Shown here: positions 38,185-49,457 of the stretch, piece by piece
Position numbering within the stretch: position 1 is the stretch's first letter
Layout: the number at the start of each line of letters is the position of its first letter
DNA from: Onchidella celtica
Taxonomy: Eukaryota > Mollusca > Gastropoda > Systellommatophora > Onchidiidae
NCBI GenBank assembly: GCA_963931925.1
Contig: OZ007576.1
Location: 10,313,261-10,377,260, forward strand
DNA: 64,000 bases
Direction of reading: 5' to 3'
The notes under the pieces: generated by a model
What the model was told of the DNA's origin: nothing
The model's input: only the letters and a program-made list of their open reading frames with translations
The model's database searches: none
Made by a program: the position numbers and the translations under genes

Positions 38185-38460
38185 AGAGAGGGGGGATGAG
38201 AAAAAGACAGAGAGAGAGAGAGAGGGCGAGAGAGAGAGCGAGAGAGAGCGAGAGAGAGAAAGGCAAAGAGAGAGAGAGGAGGGAGAAAGGGGAGAGAGGG
38301 GGAGAGAGAGGCAGAGAAGAGGAGAGAGGCAGAGAGAGATGGGAGGAGAAAAGAGAGAAAGAGAGAGAGACAGAGAGATAATGAGAGAGAGAGAGAAAAA
38401 GAGAGTGAGAGGCAGAGAAGGGGACGGGGGAGGGGGAGGAAGAGTGAGAGAAAGAGAAGC
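38185..38460. repeat. Impure (GA)n tract
   Basis: About 275 bases of GA with G, C and A interruptions. Long Arg/Glu and Ser/Leu frames over it are artefacts. Confidence 0.95.
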
Positions 38461-39775
38461 TGTGAGGTCGCAATGAGATCTGGCACAGAAAAGGGCTTTG
38501 CAAAATACAGCTTTTCCTCCGTTTTTTCCCGCCATATTTCAACGACCACTCAGACAGTGGGTGGGCCCAATTTATTACATTCAGTGGAGATATACAGTAC
38601 AGTAGAAAGTACTTCATATTTCATGCAGTTAAGTGCATACACTAATCTACTATACACGGATTACAGTACTATAACATCTCCCATGTTGCTCATCCCATGC
38701 TTACTACAGCGTGCTCAAACTACTCATTCCAGTAATAATGATCGTTACTGTCGCTACCATTTACAACGTTACCAAACTAAGAGATGCCTACTATTACGCA
38801 TGCATGGGGGGAAAAAGCATAAAATTATTCATTCAAACTTACGCCAGCTGCAACAATTCCGTCACTCACACCCCCAGCTGTGTCCTGCTCAAACTATTTC
38901 AAATACTGGCGTATAAATGTTCCCAAGGCACATCGCTTCTATAAGGTACAAGATAAAGTTAAGTGTAACTGTTGATACTTGATAACAGTGTCAAATGTAG
39001 CTGTTTAAACTGCTAAAAGGGCCTACAAAGGTGTTTTCCCACCTTAGCAGCACCCAAAGGCACTGTAAATGCCAAATGAAATTAAAATGTGACACCTGAA
39101 ATTGATAACAACGTAAAATAATTGCCTGGTAGAGGCGGCTAAAAAGGACCAAAGTTACAAATGAAATAATTATATGGACTTTCGTTGAGTTTGACATGCC
39201 CCGGTGGCTGACTCATGCCTCCAAGCGACTGGCCCTGTCATTCAGTCACATGACCCATTCACCAGCAGCTGTCAACTATTGATCCAACTTGGATTAAAAA
39301 GAAAAAAGTGGAAGACAAAAAAAGAAAAGCAGAAAGGTCCAATGTTAGCATTTTAATCGATCTTGATTTCCAGTTCTGTCCGTCCTTCTAGACTATACCC
39401 ACCTAATTTCGTTCCTGCCTCTGTGAAGAAAGAGTATGTTAGGTACATTATGAAAGAGCCCAGCAACATGCACTTAATTTTCATCTTTAATCATGTAAGA
39501 ATGATCTTGAGCACACTTAAGGAACATGGCTTTAATCTGCAAATTATTAAAAATCTGGCAAGCCACCAGCTTTTCTGGTACAGGTCGCAGTGACCGGCGC
39601 CAGCATTATTTACTAAAAACGCAGTAGTAAATCTTGTTATTTAATCTTTGATTCAACTGTATTTTCGCTAATGTGTGAGATATTCTTTGTTATGCTTCAA
39701 AGATTTTATTCAGGCTGACATTAAATGCCAGAGTAACATAGGTGGCTTTATCATATTATTGTATGAGCACAGTTA
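38461..39775. other. Unrecognised spacer
   Basis: A 147-codon frame at 38473-38916 has no recognised motif. No gene is supported. Confidence 0.5.
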
Positions 39776-39778
39776 CAT

Positions 39779-40208
39779 TAATTCAACTAAATAAAGTGTA
39801 CACGAATTATGTTTGAACCGGATGAAGTGTACAAGTAGATTATTAAAATGTAATTGATGTACACTTTCTTTAGTTGAAATATAATTTATAGAACGTACAC
39901 TTCTTTTAGTGGAAATGTGATTGGTGTAGAGTTTATTTACCGGTACATGAAACATAGTTTACATGATGTACACTTTATTTAGTTGAAATATTACTGGTGC
40001 ACACTTTATGTAGTTCAAATATAATTGGTGTACACTTTATCTAGTAGAAATATAAGTGGTGTACACTTTATTTTTGTTGAAAGATAATTGGTGTACACTT
40101 TGTTAGTTTAAGTATAATGGTGCACACGTTATTTAGTTGAAATATAATTGGTGCACAATTCAGTTCATTGAACTATAATTGATGTACGATTTATTTAGTT
40201 GAAATAAT
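39779..40208 (+). repeat. 31-bp array with an opposing inverted unit
   Basis: About ten diverged units of about 31 bp carry GTGTACACTTTATTTAGTTG followed by AAATATAATT. The first unit (39779-39805, ATTCAACTAAATAAAGTGTAC) is in reverse orientation, so array and unit can fold on each other. The first ~70 bp of the direct part are the most diverged. Confidence 0.85.
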
Positions 40209-41540
40209 AGCTCCGTTCATAAAATAATATTATGGTAAAATAACATTTGGCCATGCATGACCCTGCAGTGGGCCACCTGCAACTGTCGGTGACAAAATTA
40301 ATTTTTCGAGATTTTACAAACGCTAAAAAAAAACACCCAGTTGGATTGCAGACGAATATTAATAAAATCTGTAGAAACACTTCTTTCTGAAGTGTCTTTT
40401 TCTCTGTCTGTGCCTCTGGTCAAAATGTAAACAAAAGCCGTGAGCATATCAAAACAAATCCACACGACCGCCCGTTTGTTCAAACTTTGAATCAACGCTG
40501 GAAATGGAAAAAGAGACTGGAAAATGCACACATGGAACGCCAAAGGGTTAAGGGGGTGAAGATGGAGAAGAAAAACAACAGAACAGACAGACAGATAGCT
40601 TCAGGCATTGGTAACTGTAAACCTGCTTTCTTTGGCTCAATAGTACAGACACTGATTGGACTAGTCTGGTCTATTCCTGGTTTCGGAACAGTGTAACAGT
40701 GGATTCTTTGGCTGCCGGCATTTGCTTGTCTGATTCATCCCTACTGATTGATTTTGTCCAATTCATTCATTTTTCTTCTTTGCTTTCTGCATCTCGTCGT
40801 CATGGCTAAAAAAAAAAAAAATTAAAAACAAGGATATGAAAGTTCCCTCTTTCAGAATATTACATCGATCGTATTGTCGTCCATAGCAGGTACTGGCGTA
40901 ACAACAATTTTCTCATTTTTTACAGTAGAGCTTTTCCAAAGTTTTTGATCACTTTTGTTACGCTTGATTGTGGCTATAATGTTTCCGCCTAACCACAAAA
41001 CCATTAAAGATACCGATTCACCATTTCGTGAACATAATTTAGATCTCACCATGAGCAACTCAAAAGCACCAAAGTTATGGATACGCCAGGATGCGACATG
41101 GGCGATGGTATGTTTCCGTTCTTTGGGCGCTACAATGATAATTCAATTTTTTCCTAATTACGGCCTCGGGTTGGGACAATTTCAACTCCTAACCTCGCAG
41201 GCTAACCTTCGCCGTACGTCGTTAAAAACTATGTTCAACGTCTTTCTTGGTACATTCCTAAAGAACAATATTTATTAGGACGTCTTCCTTAAAGTATGGT
41301 GTCTGTCAGTCCCCCAGAACGTACCAGTAGGGTTAATGAAATGATCACTATGTTTCCCATGGATACCAGAAACATCCAATGGAGCGAGGGAAGAGAAAAG
41401 AAATTACCAAAAACAGGAAACGACTCAAAAGATGAAAAAAAAAAAAACCCAACTCATTGTCGAAACTCCGTAGTGTTTCATTTGTAGATTGTGAGAAGTA
41501 CATAATTCTTGATTAGTTTCCACCCGATCTTCTAACCCGC
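40209..41540. other. Unrecognised spacer
   Basis: A 107-codon frame at 40955-41278 shows no motif. A C-homopolymer lies near 41551. No gene is supported. Confidence 0.5.
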
Positions 41541-41599
41541 CCTCCTACCCCCCCCCCCCCCCAACAGCTCCAACAGCACCCGGTGTAGAAAAGGTTACC

Positions 41600-41800
41600 C
41601 CTGTACCGACAACTGGGGAACCTCCCCACGTCCCCTGCTAGCTGCTGTCTCGGGGCTGCCTGCCTGCTGCAGCTATGCCGCCCCGTCGTACCGAGGGCGA
41701 GAGAGTGTGGGGAGAGAGAGGGGGGTGCGTTCTCCGGCTATATGGCGTTCGTTCGTTATCTGTAGCGTTCTTCTTTCTACGGGCTGACTTCCTACAGCAG
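41600..41800 (+). promoter_or_regulatory. GC-rich, CpG-containing block (possible promoter)
   Basis: This stretch is clearly richer in GC and CpG than the flanks and includes a TATA-like CTATATGG (about 41738-41745). It lies 1.8 kb upstream of the somatomedin-B exon, whose acceptor requires a non-coding upstream exon, so it could hold that exon and promoter. This is inference from composition and position. Confidence 0.25.
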
Positions 41801-43530
41801 TTCATTCATTCACAAGCACTCGGATAGAAGGGGTTAGTCCTGTCAACTTTTCCTTTCTTTTTCAACGGAGCTTTATTTTTTGTTGTTGTGGTTTTGGTGT
41901 TGTATGACTTTGTTATAATCGTGTGACTTAATAATTCCAAGTATCATTTACTCATTCATTGTCATTAGAATTATAGAACTAAACACCTTTTGTTTCGCTA
42001 ATTCTATTTTTCAAGATTGCATTAATTGACCTACTGCATAAGTTGCTTCATTAAAACATGCAATATATTATTCAATTTTTAAAAAAATTCAGCACCAGGA
42101 AGTAAACTGTTAACATGTTACACATAATACGATAAGTGTTATTTCCTTGCCTCGTTTTCACGACGTTTCGGGTTTGTTCAAACAAAACAGAACAAGGCAA
42201 ATTCCGCAAAACATTTTTTCTCCTTGTCAATCATTTGTTGCTAATTCATGGTTGTGGTTTAATAATGATGTGAAAGATGTAGCTAGTTAGCAGTGATTCC
42301 TCGAACATAAGGATTAGAACACAGCATCATTAGACAGGTTCCACGCGTTCGTCTCAGTTTCCTGCATCTAATGACCGTGTTGCACTGAAGCAATAGGATT
42401 ATAATTCTTTCGGTTCTTTGTTGCGCCGTGTGTCGGAGTTAGTGCAGTTTCACGGTAACAGAAACAATTTTTTTTTTGCATATTATTTTAGTTTATTTTT
42501 ACCGCATGATTTAATCGTTGGTTTTTCTGGCTTCTCTTCAACACAGCCAACGATGGTTCAAGTTTGATCTGTGCCATATGTTCTGTGTTTTTGTAGCTTT
42601 TGTTGCACGAGACGTCAATATTGTACGTACGTGGTGTGCTTGCGCACAAGTGCTGACGCGCTGTGTTGTCGCTGAAGTAATTGAAAAAATAAATTCAAAG
42701 CAGTCGCGGGCGTTTGCACACACAGGTCAAATTTGCACAGGCAGTTCAAGGTTTGTACTTGGTTCAGTGACGCTTACGAAAAGAAAGCTCGAACGATGTT
42801 TCACCATACACGTTCTCAATCAGGCTTGTAAACTAATTTTACCCAGCGACGTTCCCGGTAAAGACTTTGTTAGACTTAAGCCCTTTTTTCCCTGCTATGT
42901 TACCACCGATCTCTTAAAAGCGATCAGTGTTTCGGAGTAAATGGATCCGTTGGTTTTACATTATGAAGTGAGGCGCAAAGCCGATTGTCAATTTTCAACA
43001 TCGTTACCACAGCGTTGAACCCCCCCCCCCCCCTCCGTTACATATGAGTTGATTTGTCGCGATAGTTAGATCTACATGCAAATTCTAACTTGGTTTTCAG
43101 AGGTGTCTCTTGGGCCGCACGGCACTTCTGCATCGCCATTCCGTTGCTGTTTTGCTCTATGAAGTCAATATTATTCTTCATGGATTAGTAAAATTTCTTC
43201 CTGGCAAAGTGCCATCAGAAAATATGCGCCCCCCCCCCCCTTCCTGTATTGACATGCTTCTGTTGCACGTGCCGATAATGTTTATCAAACCAGCATGAAA
43301 CGGGTGCGGCTGATTAATGCATAGACGAGCACATACAGACACTCACAAAGACAAACAGGAAGAGAGAGAGATTAAAATGTGATTAACCAAATAGACTGTG
43401 TGATTACAATCTTCCTAGTCTAAATACCAAATTAGATTTTTAATTTTGCAGGATACCTGCTTTGAAGAGTAATTAAGCACGCACATTTTTCGTACTCTTT
43501 TACAGTTCTTGTTTCTTCCTCTCTTTCCAG
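41801..43530 (+). other. Probable first intron or upstream region
   Basis: AT-rich DNA ending in a polypyrimidine acceptor CTTCCTCTCTTTCCAG (43515-43530). A 140-codon frame at 42518-42940 lacks recognisable motifs. C-homopolymers lie near 43020 and 43230. Confidence 0.45.
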
Positions 43531-43620
43531 TTCGTGGTAAAGCCAGCGCCCATTGTGGTCTGAATCTGATAACCTACTATCTGACACTTGGATACAAAAA
43601 AAACGTCAGCACCGGTCAAG
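43531..43620 (+). other. 5' untranslated part of the somatomedin-B exon
   Basis: The exon begins directly after a strong acceptor (polypyrimidine tract plus CAG at 43528-43530). The 90 bases before the start contain no ATG, so the first ATG of the exon is the translational start. Confidence 0.6.
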
Positions 43621-43906
43621 ATGGTCGGATATTCGTTACCATTGTCGAAAATCAGCATGAGTGCTGTTGTCGTGGTGGTGATGGTGCTGGTGATGGCATG
43701 TGACGTCAGCCAGGGATACAGCGTGCCCCGTCGCCCGAACCCCCGCTCCTGCGGAGAGGCGGAGATGTGTTGTCAGGGTCAGAACAACACGTGTTTTGTG
43801 TTTGGTCAGCGAGTTGACCGCTCGGACGACAGCAAGAGATGTTACTGCGACAGCAACTGCCTCATCATGGGGGACTGCTGCATGGATTACCATCATGTCT
43901 GCAAAA
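43621..43906 (+). CDS. Secreted somatomedin-B-like protein, 5' coding exon
   Basis: The exon encodes 95 residues plus one base. Start ATG has A at -3 and G at +4. Residues 13-27 are hydrophobic (SAVVVVVMVLVMA), a signal peptide core with likely cleavage near residues 27-33, so the product is secreted. Residues 44-94 form a Cys-rich module: C44-x5-CC-x6-C58-x15-C74-x-C-x3-C80-x5-CC-x6-C94. The part from C74 on matches the somatomedin-B spacing exactly. The extra Cys pair resembles that of SMB-thrombospondin (RPE-spondin-type) proteins, my best guess for the family. N55 is a glycosylation sequon (NNT). The exon ends at a phase-1 donor, AAAA|GTGAGT (43906/43907). Thrombospondin repeats or later exons were not found in the remaining 20 kb, so the gene is incomplete here. 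An upstream in-frame TTG is not the start. Confidence 0.85.
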
Positions 43907-44215
43907 GTGAGTACACCTACAATCATAAGATTTCCAACTCTATTCTGTTATCAAACCGAGTACATACAATCATATTCCCCTGCCCTATTCTGTCATCAAA
44001 AGTAAACACTCACAGTCATTACCCCCATGCCCACTACTTCCATTCTGTCATGAAATCCATAATCCTACTTCCAACTCTATTCCTGTCACCAAGATGAATA
44101 CTCAAAATCCTTATTTCTCTCCTCATTCTGTCATCATAGTGGATACTCACAATACTCCCCCCGTTCCCCCAGTCCCATTCTTTCAACCCACTGAGTAGGC
44201 CTACTCTCAATCGTA
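43894..44215 (+). repeat. Intronic minisatellite that begins at the splice donor
   Basis: About seven diverged units of 38-55 bp share TATTCTGTCATCAAAAGTGAATACTC-like text. The first unit is the exon end and donor itself (GTCTGCAAAAGTGAGTACAC), followed by units near 43947, 43990, 44045, 44083, 44129 and 44180. Some keep a weak donor-like AAAAGTAAAC. Confidence 0.7.
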
Positions 44216-45904
44216 TTTCTCCTAGCGTCTAAGCCACTTCATCACCTGTACATTTCACATCTTCCTTACCCCAGAGCGTAATACGCTACACGTAGGCTAC
44301 CTCATTGCTGCACCTCCCACGGTGTACCCACGTATGGCTTCTCTTGACTTTCTCACTGTGGCGCTTTCAATCTTACCTTCTCCAGAATCCCCAGGTAGCA
44401 CTGTTTCACACCCAGTACCCACTTGCTCAGGCACCTAAGTTCTAGCTAAGTGTTCTTCCGCCACTCTGTAACTCCCACCCTCCGGACCACTTGCTCACCC
44501 ACAAATTGTAGATATTCTATCAGCACCTGAGCTGCAATAACGCATGGGCACACTGGGCAGTTGCCTAGAGGCCCCAAGGGTTTAAGGGCCCAATGCATGC
44601 AAATCTACATTGGTTTTTGAAACTGAGAAGAAAAGTCCATTGCTTTGCCCAGGGGTCTATAATGATGTTAAGCCCCGATCAGCAGACTCCCTGCCCACCC
44701 CCCTCTTTTTGTTCACCCACCACCCTCTCACGCCCGACACTGTTCCTCCACACTGAGCCTCCCACCTCCACTTTGTTCACTCATGCCAGTAGATATATCT
44801 ATAGATCTCCCTCTCACGCACCTGTCAGCTTTTACTCAAACACAATCCACTTCCAGGTCTGCAAAACTCAATCTGGTCGGCCGTGCCACTGCCTGAAGCT
44901 TAGTGCTACTGATACCCCTGTACTGTCTCACTCTGACGGGCTGTGCCTTGACCTCTGTAGCCACAGTCATTTCACCTGCTTGCGTACCATAATTTCATTC
45001 TGGAAATTGGAAATTGACCACTGAATACGTTGTAAATCTCAGGGTTGATTTGATGACCTTCTATTTGAGGGTATCTGCTGCCGGCCAGATAATGGTGGGG
45101 CTCAATGTGCTCAATTTACTTCTGTCTGTGACGCACACCCAAGCACCTCCAAGCCCTACTAACACACATACAGATTTTGTGACTAGACAAAATGCGTAGG
45201 TCTATCCTACTTTTCTGTGGCACCAAAGTAACTAAAACTGACTAAAACTGCGTTTGTACCAAACAAAAAAAACAACAACCTAGGTAACATTCCTGACACT
45301 GAGGATACCACCGTCACAACCAGGAATGCCACGGCCGCACAAAAGACAGACATTAAGCCCAAGTCAACTCGGCGTCAGTGTAGCCCCTTCTTGCCTGTTT
45401 GTATGTCTCAAAGCGCAGCTGCCTGTATAACTAAAATTACGTTCCGTACTTTGCACAGCCTCGATCCTCTAAATGTGGAGTAACACTGTGGTTGATAGGA
45501 AACGCAATACCTCCAAATTGCCAGTTGCCATCATGGCTGTAAAGATTTTCATTCTAGTTTATGTGGCTGGCGATTCTCTAGTCTTCTGTCCGTTTGCGCC
45601 GAGTTCAATTGTGTTACGGTAAAAGACCGTTTGAGTCAGTCAAAGTCAAGTTCAGTTGTTGCCATCATTAGCGTGAAATAATATGTTCCTTCTATCTCAG
45701 TATCTGGGTTATAATCTCGTATGACTGATGGTTTCTTTATCATCAGAAAATGGAATTTGAACAAAGAATAAAGACGAAATTTTAATGTATTTGAGTCTTT
45801 TTCAAAGCTTTTGCCTATACGGTATAACATGGCAGAACTCAACACTGGAAATCACACCCCAGAATAGGTCTCAGAAAATCTACTATTATTTATGTGTTAG
45901 TGCT
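44216..45904. other. Probable intron of the somatomedin-B gene
   Basis: A pyrimidine-rich stretch without recognised exons. GGGCAGTTGCCTAGAGGCCC near 44550 resembles a repeat end but could not be delimited. The 143-codon frame at 44593-45024 has no family resemblance. Confidence 0.4.
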
Positions 45905-46034
45905 CGACTCGAGTTTGAATTTGGAGAAAGCACATGGACGCGATAACGATCACATTGTGCTAGCAAGAAGCAAGGACGATAGAAAGAATATGGAATGACA
46001 GGACAGATGAAGACGCTACCGGAAGCGTGCACCC
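45905..46034 (+). repeat. Dispersed repeat family A, copy 4
   Basis: The most complete copy: GAGTTTGAATTTGGAGAAAG, GATAACGATCACATTGTGCT, CAAGGACGATAGAAAGAATA, then GACGCTACCGGAAGCGTGCA. No open frame. Tandem with copy 5. Confidence 0.75.
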
Positions 46035-46073
46035 ACTCCCCTCCCTCGCCCTCCCACCCGCTTCCTTCACAAG

Positions 46074-46208
46074 AGTTTGAGTTTGAGTGTGAGTTTGGAA
46101 AAAACAGATAAACACGATAACAGTCACATCGTGCTAGGAAAAAAAGCAAGACGAAGGAGATAGAATATAACAGAACGATATTGCAGAAAGAAACCTTCCG
46201 CCACCCGC
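46074..46208 (+). repeat. Dispersed repeat family A, copy 5
   Basis: Second full-length copy 40 bases downstream of copy 4, in the same orientation: GAGTTTGAGTGTGAGTTTGG, GATAACAGTCACATCGTGCT, then AACCTTCCGCCACCC. The sequence ACTCGACTCGAA follows it (46210), echoing GCTCGACTCGAG just before copy 4. Confidence 0.75.
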
Positions 46209-47163
46209 GTACTCGACTCGAACATCTATGCAAATCGTCCCAGTAAATGAAGAACATTGCACTGCGTTAGATCGCGCGTACGGCTTGCAAGCTTTTTCCG
46301 ATGTTTATGCTACAATACATCCCATTTTCCCCTCAGTTCAAGCCTTCAATTACCGATCGTTGAAGCGCATCATAGGGCCTGACATTCTGACTAATGCACT
46401 GGCTAGCTAGGCCTTTCGGAAGCGTTTCTAGTCTGTTCATGCCTGCAGGGCGAAAAAGCGCCGAACTTGTGTGAAATGTTCATTTGTACAGATGTTCATT
46501 GTAGTTCTTTCACGACAATCACTGAAATGTCTTTTCCGTAGTCCAGACAGGTTTACTGTGATCAACTACAAACGGACTTTTTTTCTTAGTTTTCTCACTG
46601 TTTGTGGATCTGGTAAAATAATAATAAGTAACAAAAGGAATTCTCTGCGACTGTCAGATTCAAAACACTGTAACTCATGCTGTGCAAAGAGATAGTCCAG
46701 TATAAATACATGCGCTGACTTTGGAAATTGGCTGGAGAAACACGGCTTTTAGAAGAAAAATCGCATGAATTATCTATCGTGTTTTAAGAGTGAGTTATGT
46801 TTACGTGTTATTTCCGCTGATATCGAACGAAATCAACAAGAACAAGCAACAACAAACCACTTTTCTTGCCCTTGAGCAAAAAGCTCCAGGAGTCTCAAGC
46901 AACTGGTAACTTTGATGCTCTTGTTGTTGATAAAGACATCAATAAAAGGAGTGTATCTGGACGGGCTTCTTTCATGTTATTGATGCCGAATTGTAGGTCA
47001 CCTTTGTTAAGATTTTGACCTGCGCGGTCACCAAGAAATGCTACTTAATAGAAAGAAGGGTGTACAGTTCCCCAGGGAGAACCAGTCATGTTTCATCTGA
47101 ATGGAAGATGGCTCACACCACGGAGAATATTTACAAATCGATGCGCGCGTCTTTGGCTGTCGG
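46209..47163. other. Unrecognised intronic or intergenic DNA
   Basis: AT-rich sequence without recognised exons or repeats. Confidence 0.45.
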
Positions 47164-47249
47164 AGAGAGAGAGAAAGAGAGAATCAGGTGAGAGAGAATG
47201 TATGAGAGAAACACGGAGAGACACATGGTGAGAGAGCAAGAGTCAGAAG

Positions 47250-47280
<31 letters not shown>

Positions 47281-47400
47281 TCAGGTGAGAGAGAATGTAT
47301 GAAACACGGAGAGACACATGGTGAGAGAGCAAGAGTCAGAAGGAGAGAGAGAGAGAGAGAGAGAGAAAGAGATTGAGAGAGAGGAGATGGTGGGGTGGGG
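47164..47400. repeat. (GA)n tract with a 97-bp tandem duplication
   Basis: GAATCAGGTGAGAGAGAATG and the following text to AGAGTCAGAAGG occur twice, at 47181 and 47278, in a GA-rich background. A G-homopolymer lies at about 47397-47408. Confidence 0.9.
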
Positions 47401-47931
47401 GGGGGGGGTAAAATGAAAAATTCTGGAGACAATGTCAGGCTGGATGTCAGAGAAAGAGAAAGGTGGGAAGGGAGAGAATGCATGACATGAGGGCGTCAAG
47501 GCTGAAAGAGAGGAGTGAGGAAAACAGAGCAACTGATTTTTTTTCCTCTCGTTTTCTTTTTCTTTAAATGCAGACAGACTTATTCCCGAGAAAGCTACTT
47601 GAAATCTTGTCTGCGACTTTGATTATGTTCTTGCACGGCTTTCAATGGGAAGACAACTACAATAAAAAAGAAAAGAAAAAAAAAACCTACTTGGGAGTTG
47701 CCACGCTTTTTGCCGGTACAATAATTGTACGTTTTTGTCTGGGATTGTAAAATTATACCCCGAGCCACGCGGAGTTCTGGAGTGGAGTTATCATTTACTT
47801 TGTCTACATAAATATTGCCGAGGCCGCGATAGTTACACAGAGTGTTCCAGACAGCAGCGCTGGAGTGAAAACATCGGTCTTGTTTCTTTTTAGCCCTCTC
47901 AGCATGTATGAGAGTCCAACTTCAAATATGA

Positions 47932-48003
47932 GGGTGGCTCAGTGGTTAGAGAGCTTGCCGCGGAAACGACAGATCCCTCATTTCAATTCCGCTCGGAATA
48001 GGG
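47932..48003 (+). mobile_element. tRNA-derived SINE head (probable)
   Basis: GGGTGGCTCAGTGGTTAGAG has a consensus A-box (TGGCTCAGTGG). A B-box-like TTTCAATTC follows about 45 bases later. The ends do not pair as an acceptor stem, so it is a SINE or tRNA relic rather than a gene. The body and tail were not delimited. Confidence 0.5.
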
Positions 48004-49002
48004 TCCAAGGGACTTACGTAAAAATTTGCTTATGGCTTACCACTTTGACGGAAAACAGCCTGAAATAATTTGAATTCTCTTTCGTTACATGTCGTGGTTG
48101 TCTGTTCCGGGGTCTATGCTTGCGCAGATGACCAGAATACAGAATAGATGATGTAGGACATTTCTGTTGCGCTAGTTTTTTTCATTAGAAAACCACGCAA
48201 AATTTCCCTGGCCTCCCGTTGCGTTACATACTCTGTGAGCGGGAGCACTTACAATTCTTTATAGACTGTCTCGGCATTTACCATGGACAGTCAGCCCATC
48301 GAATGAATACAGGACAGGATGGGGGGTCAGGGCTAGGAAGCGGTTCAGGGATGAACACCAACGATGAACTGCATCTGTACAGTTTTATCTAAAGCAGTGG
48401 TTCTAAACCCGTTAAGAGCTGTGTGACCCCTCCCCCTCCAATACCTTCATGTCTCATGAGTTTATTTCCCCCATAGCAATTCAGGTTCGATTCCATAAAC
48501 TCAGAAAGAGTGACAGGGCAACGCGGGTGCCACAGCTTTGGGCTGAACGTCAGTAGGAATTATAAGGGCACACTCTGGAGATGAAAGCAAATAACAGTGA
48601 CTGTGTATTTCACAATGACAATGCACGCACAGTGCATTATTTAAAGGCTGAGGAATCCTGCCCTCCTCACCTCCATTTCCACGGAAATCCGCAAATTTCT
48701 GTTCTTGTAAGAACTACAAGTCTAAACTGTGGCTCTATCATAACGTTTCTCAGTGTAGTAAATCTAGAGTAATTCACCTGGAGCCGGGACCACACTGAAG
48801 TTTTGGGTGGAGATGTGTAACTTCGGTGTATAGCGAGCGGAGTGCAGCAGCTGGCAGCGTGTAGATGTTTATGTTCACACGGACTGAGAAAGCTCACGGT
48901 CAGATCCTGGTTATATACATTCATGGATACCCCCCCTCCCCCACCCCGACATAAATATCCCGTTAACTAAACAAACGGAATTTGGGGGGGGGGGGGGGAT
49001 AA
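48004..49002. other. Unrecognised spacer
   Basis: At 48395, CAGTGGTTCTAAACCC resembles a hAT terminal end, but no partner end was found. A 15-base G-homopolymer lies near 48984-48998. Confidence 0.45.
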
Positions 49003-49440
49003 GAAAAATAATTCCCAGTGTTTCCATTTTAAAAACAAGACGGCATGACTTAACACGTATTCGCAGCCATGGCACAAAGACGAATGGATTTAGCCAAATC
49101 AGCTTTTTGTTAACTGTTCACCCCAGAAGTTATTTGGAAGCGACTAGGGATGATAATGTTTCAGTACTTCTCCCTGTCCGTGTGTCCTGTAAAGTAAACA
49201 AATTTACACAAAAAAGAAAAAAAGGGAGAAGAGAAAATACCTAGCGTTTCCGTTTTAAACAAGACGTCACGACTTAACACATGTGTTTGCAGCTGCGATG
49301 CCGGAGAGAGTGGCTTTAGTCAGATCTGTCTGTTTGTTCAGTTCCTCCCAGATCCTGTTAAAAGAGTCTGAAAGCGACTGAAAACGATGATGTTTCAGTA
49401 CTGGATGGTTCCACCTGTCAGTAGAACCAGTGAAATAACG
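49003..49440 (+). repeat. Tandem duplication, about 230-bp unit
   Basis: Copy 1 (about 49003-49200) and copy 2 (about 49229-49440) share TTTCC-TTTTAAA-ACAAGACG, ACTTAACACGT, GAAGCGACT and GATGTTTCAGTACT-type blocks in the same order. The offset is 226-233 bases. The pair is bracketed by a G-homopolymer on the left and a C-homopolymer on the right (49441-49457). Confidence 0.8.
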
Positions 49441-49457
49441 CCCCCCTCCCCCCCCCC

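Noticed and set aside
38136..38617. Overlapping frames of 129-189 codons near 38.2 kb
   Set aside because: They are artefacts of the impure GA tract.
42518..42940. 140-codon plus-strand frame upstream of the somatomedin-B exon
   Set aside because: It begins with TTG rather than ATG, shows no known motif or repeat, and has no convincing splice sites at its edges. It is compatible with chance.
43636..44005. Antisense and second-frame open frames over the somatomedin-B exon
   Set aside because: They are shadows. The plus-strand frame with signal peptide, Cys spacing and splice sites explains the region.
44593..45024. 143-codon frame, considered as a later exon of the somatomedin-B gene
   Set aside because: It has no thrombospondin or other extracellular module, and its Cys pattern matches nothing I know.
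47932..48003. Functional tRNA gene
   Set aside because: The A-box is good, but the acceptor and anticodon stems do not pair convincingly, so a SINE head was called instead.
48395..48420. hAT-like terminal sequence CAGTGGTTCTAAACCC
   Set aside because: No partner end or 8-bp target duplication was found within about 2 kb, so it is not called as an element.
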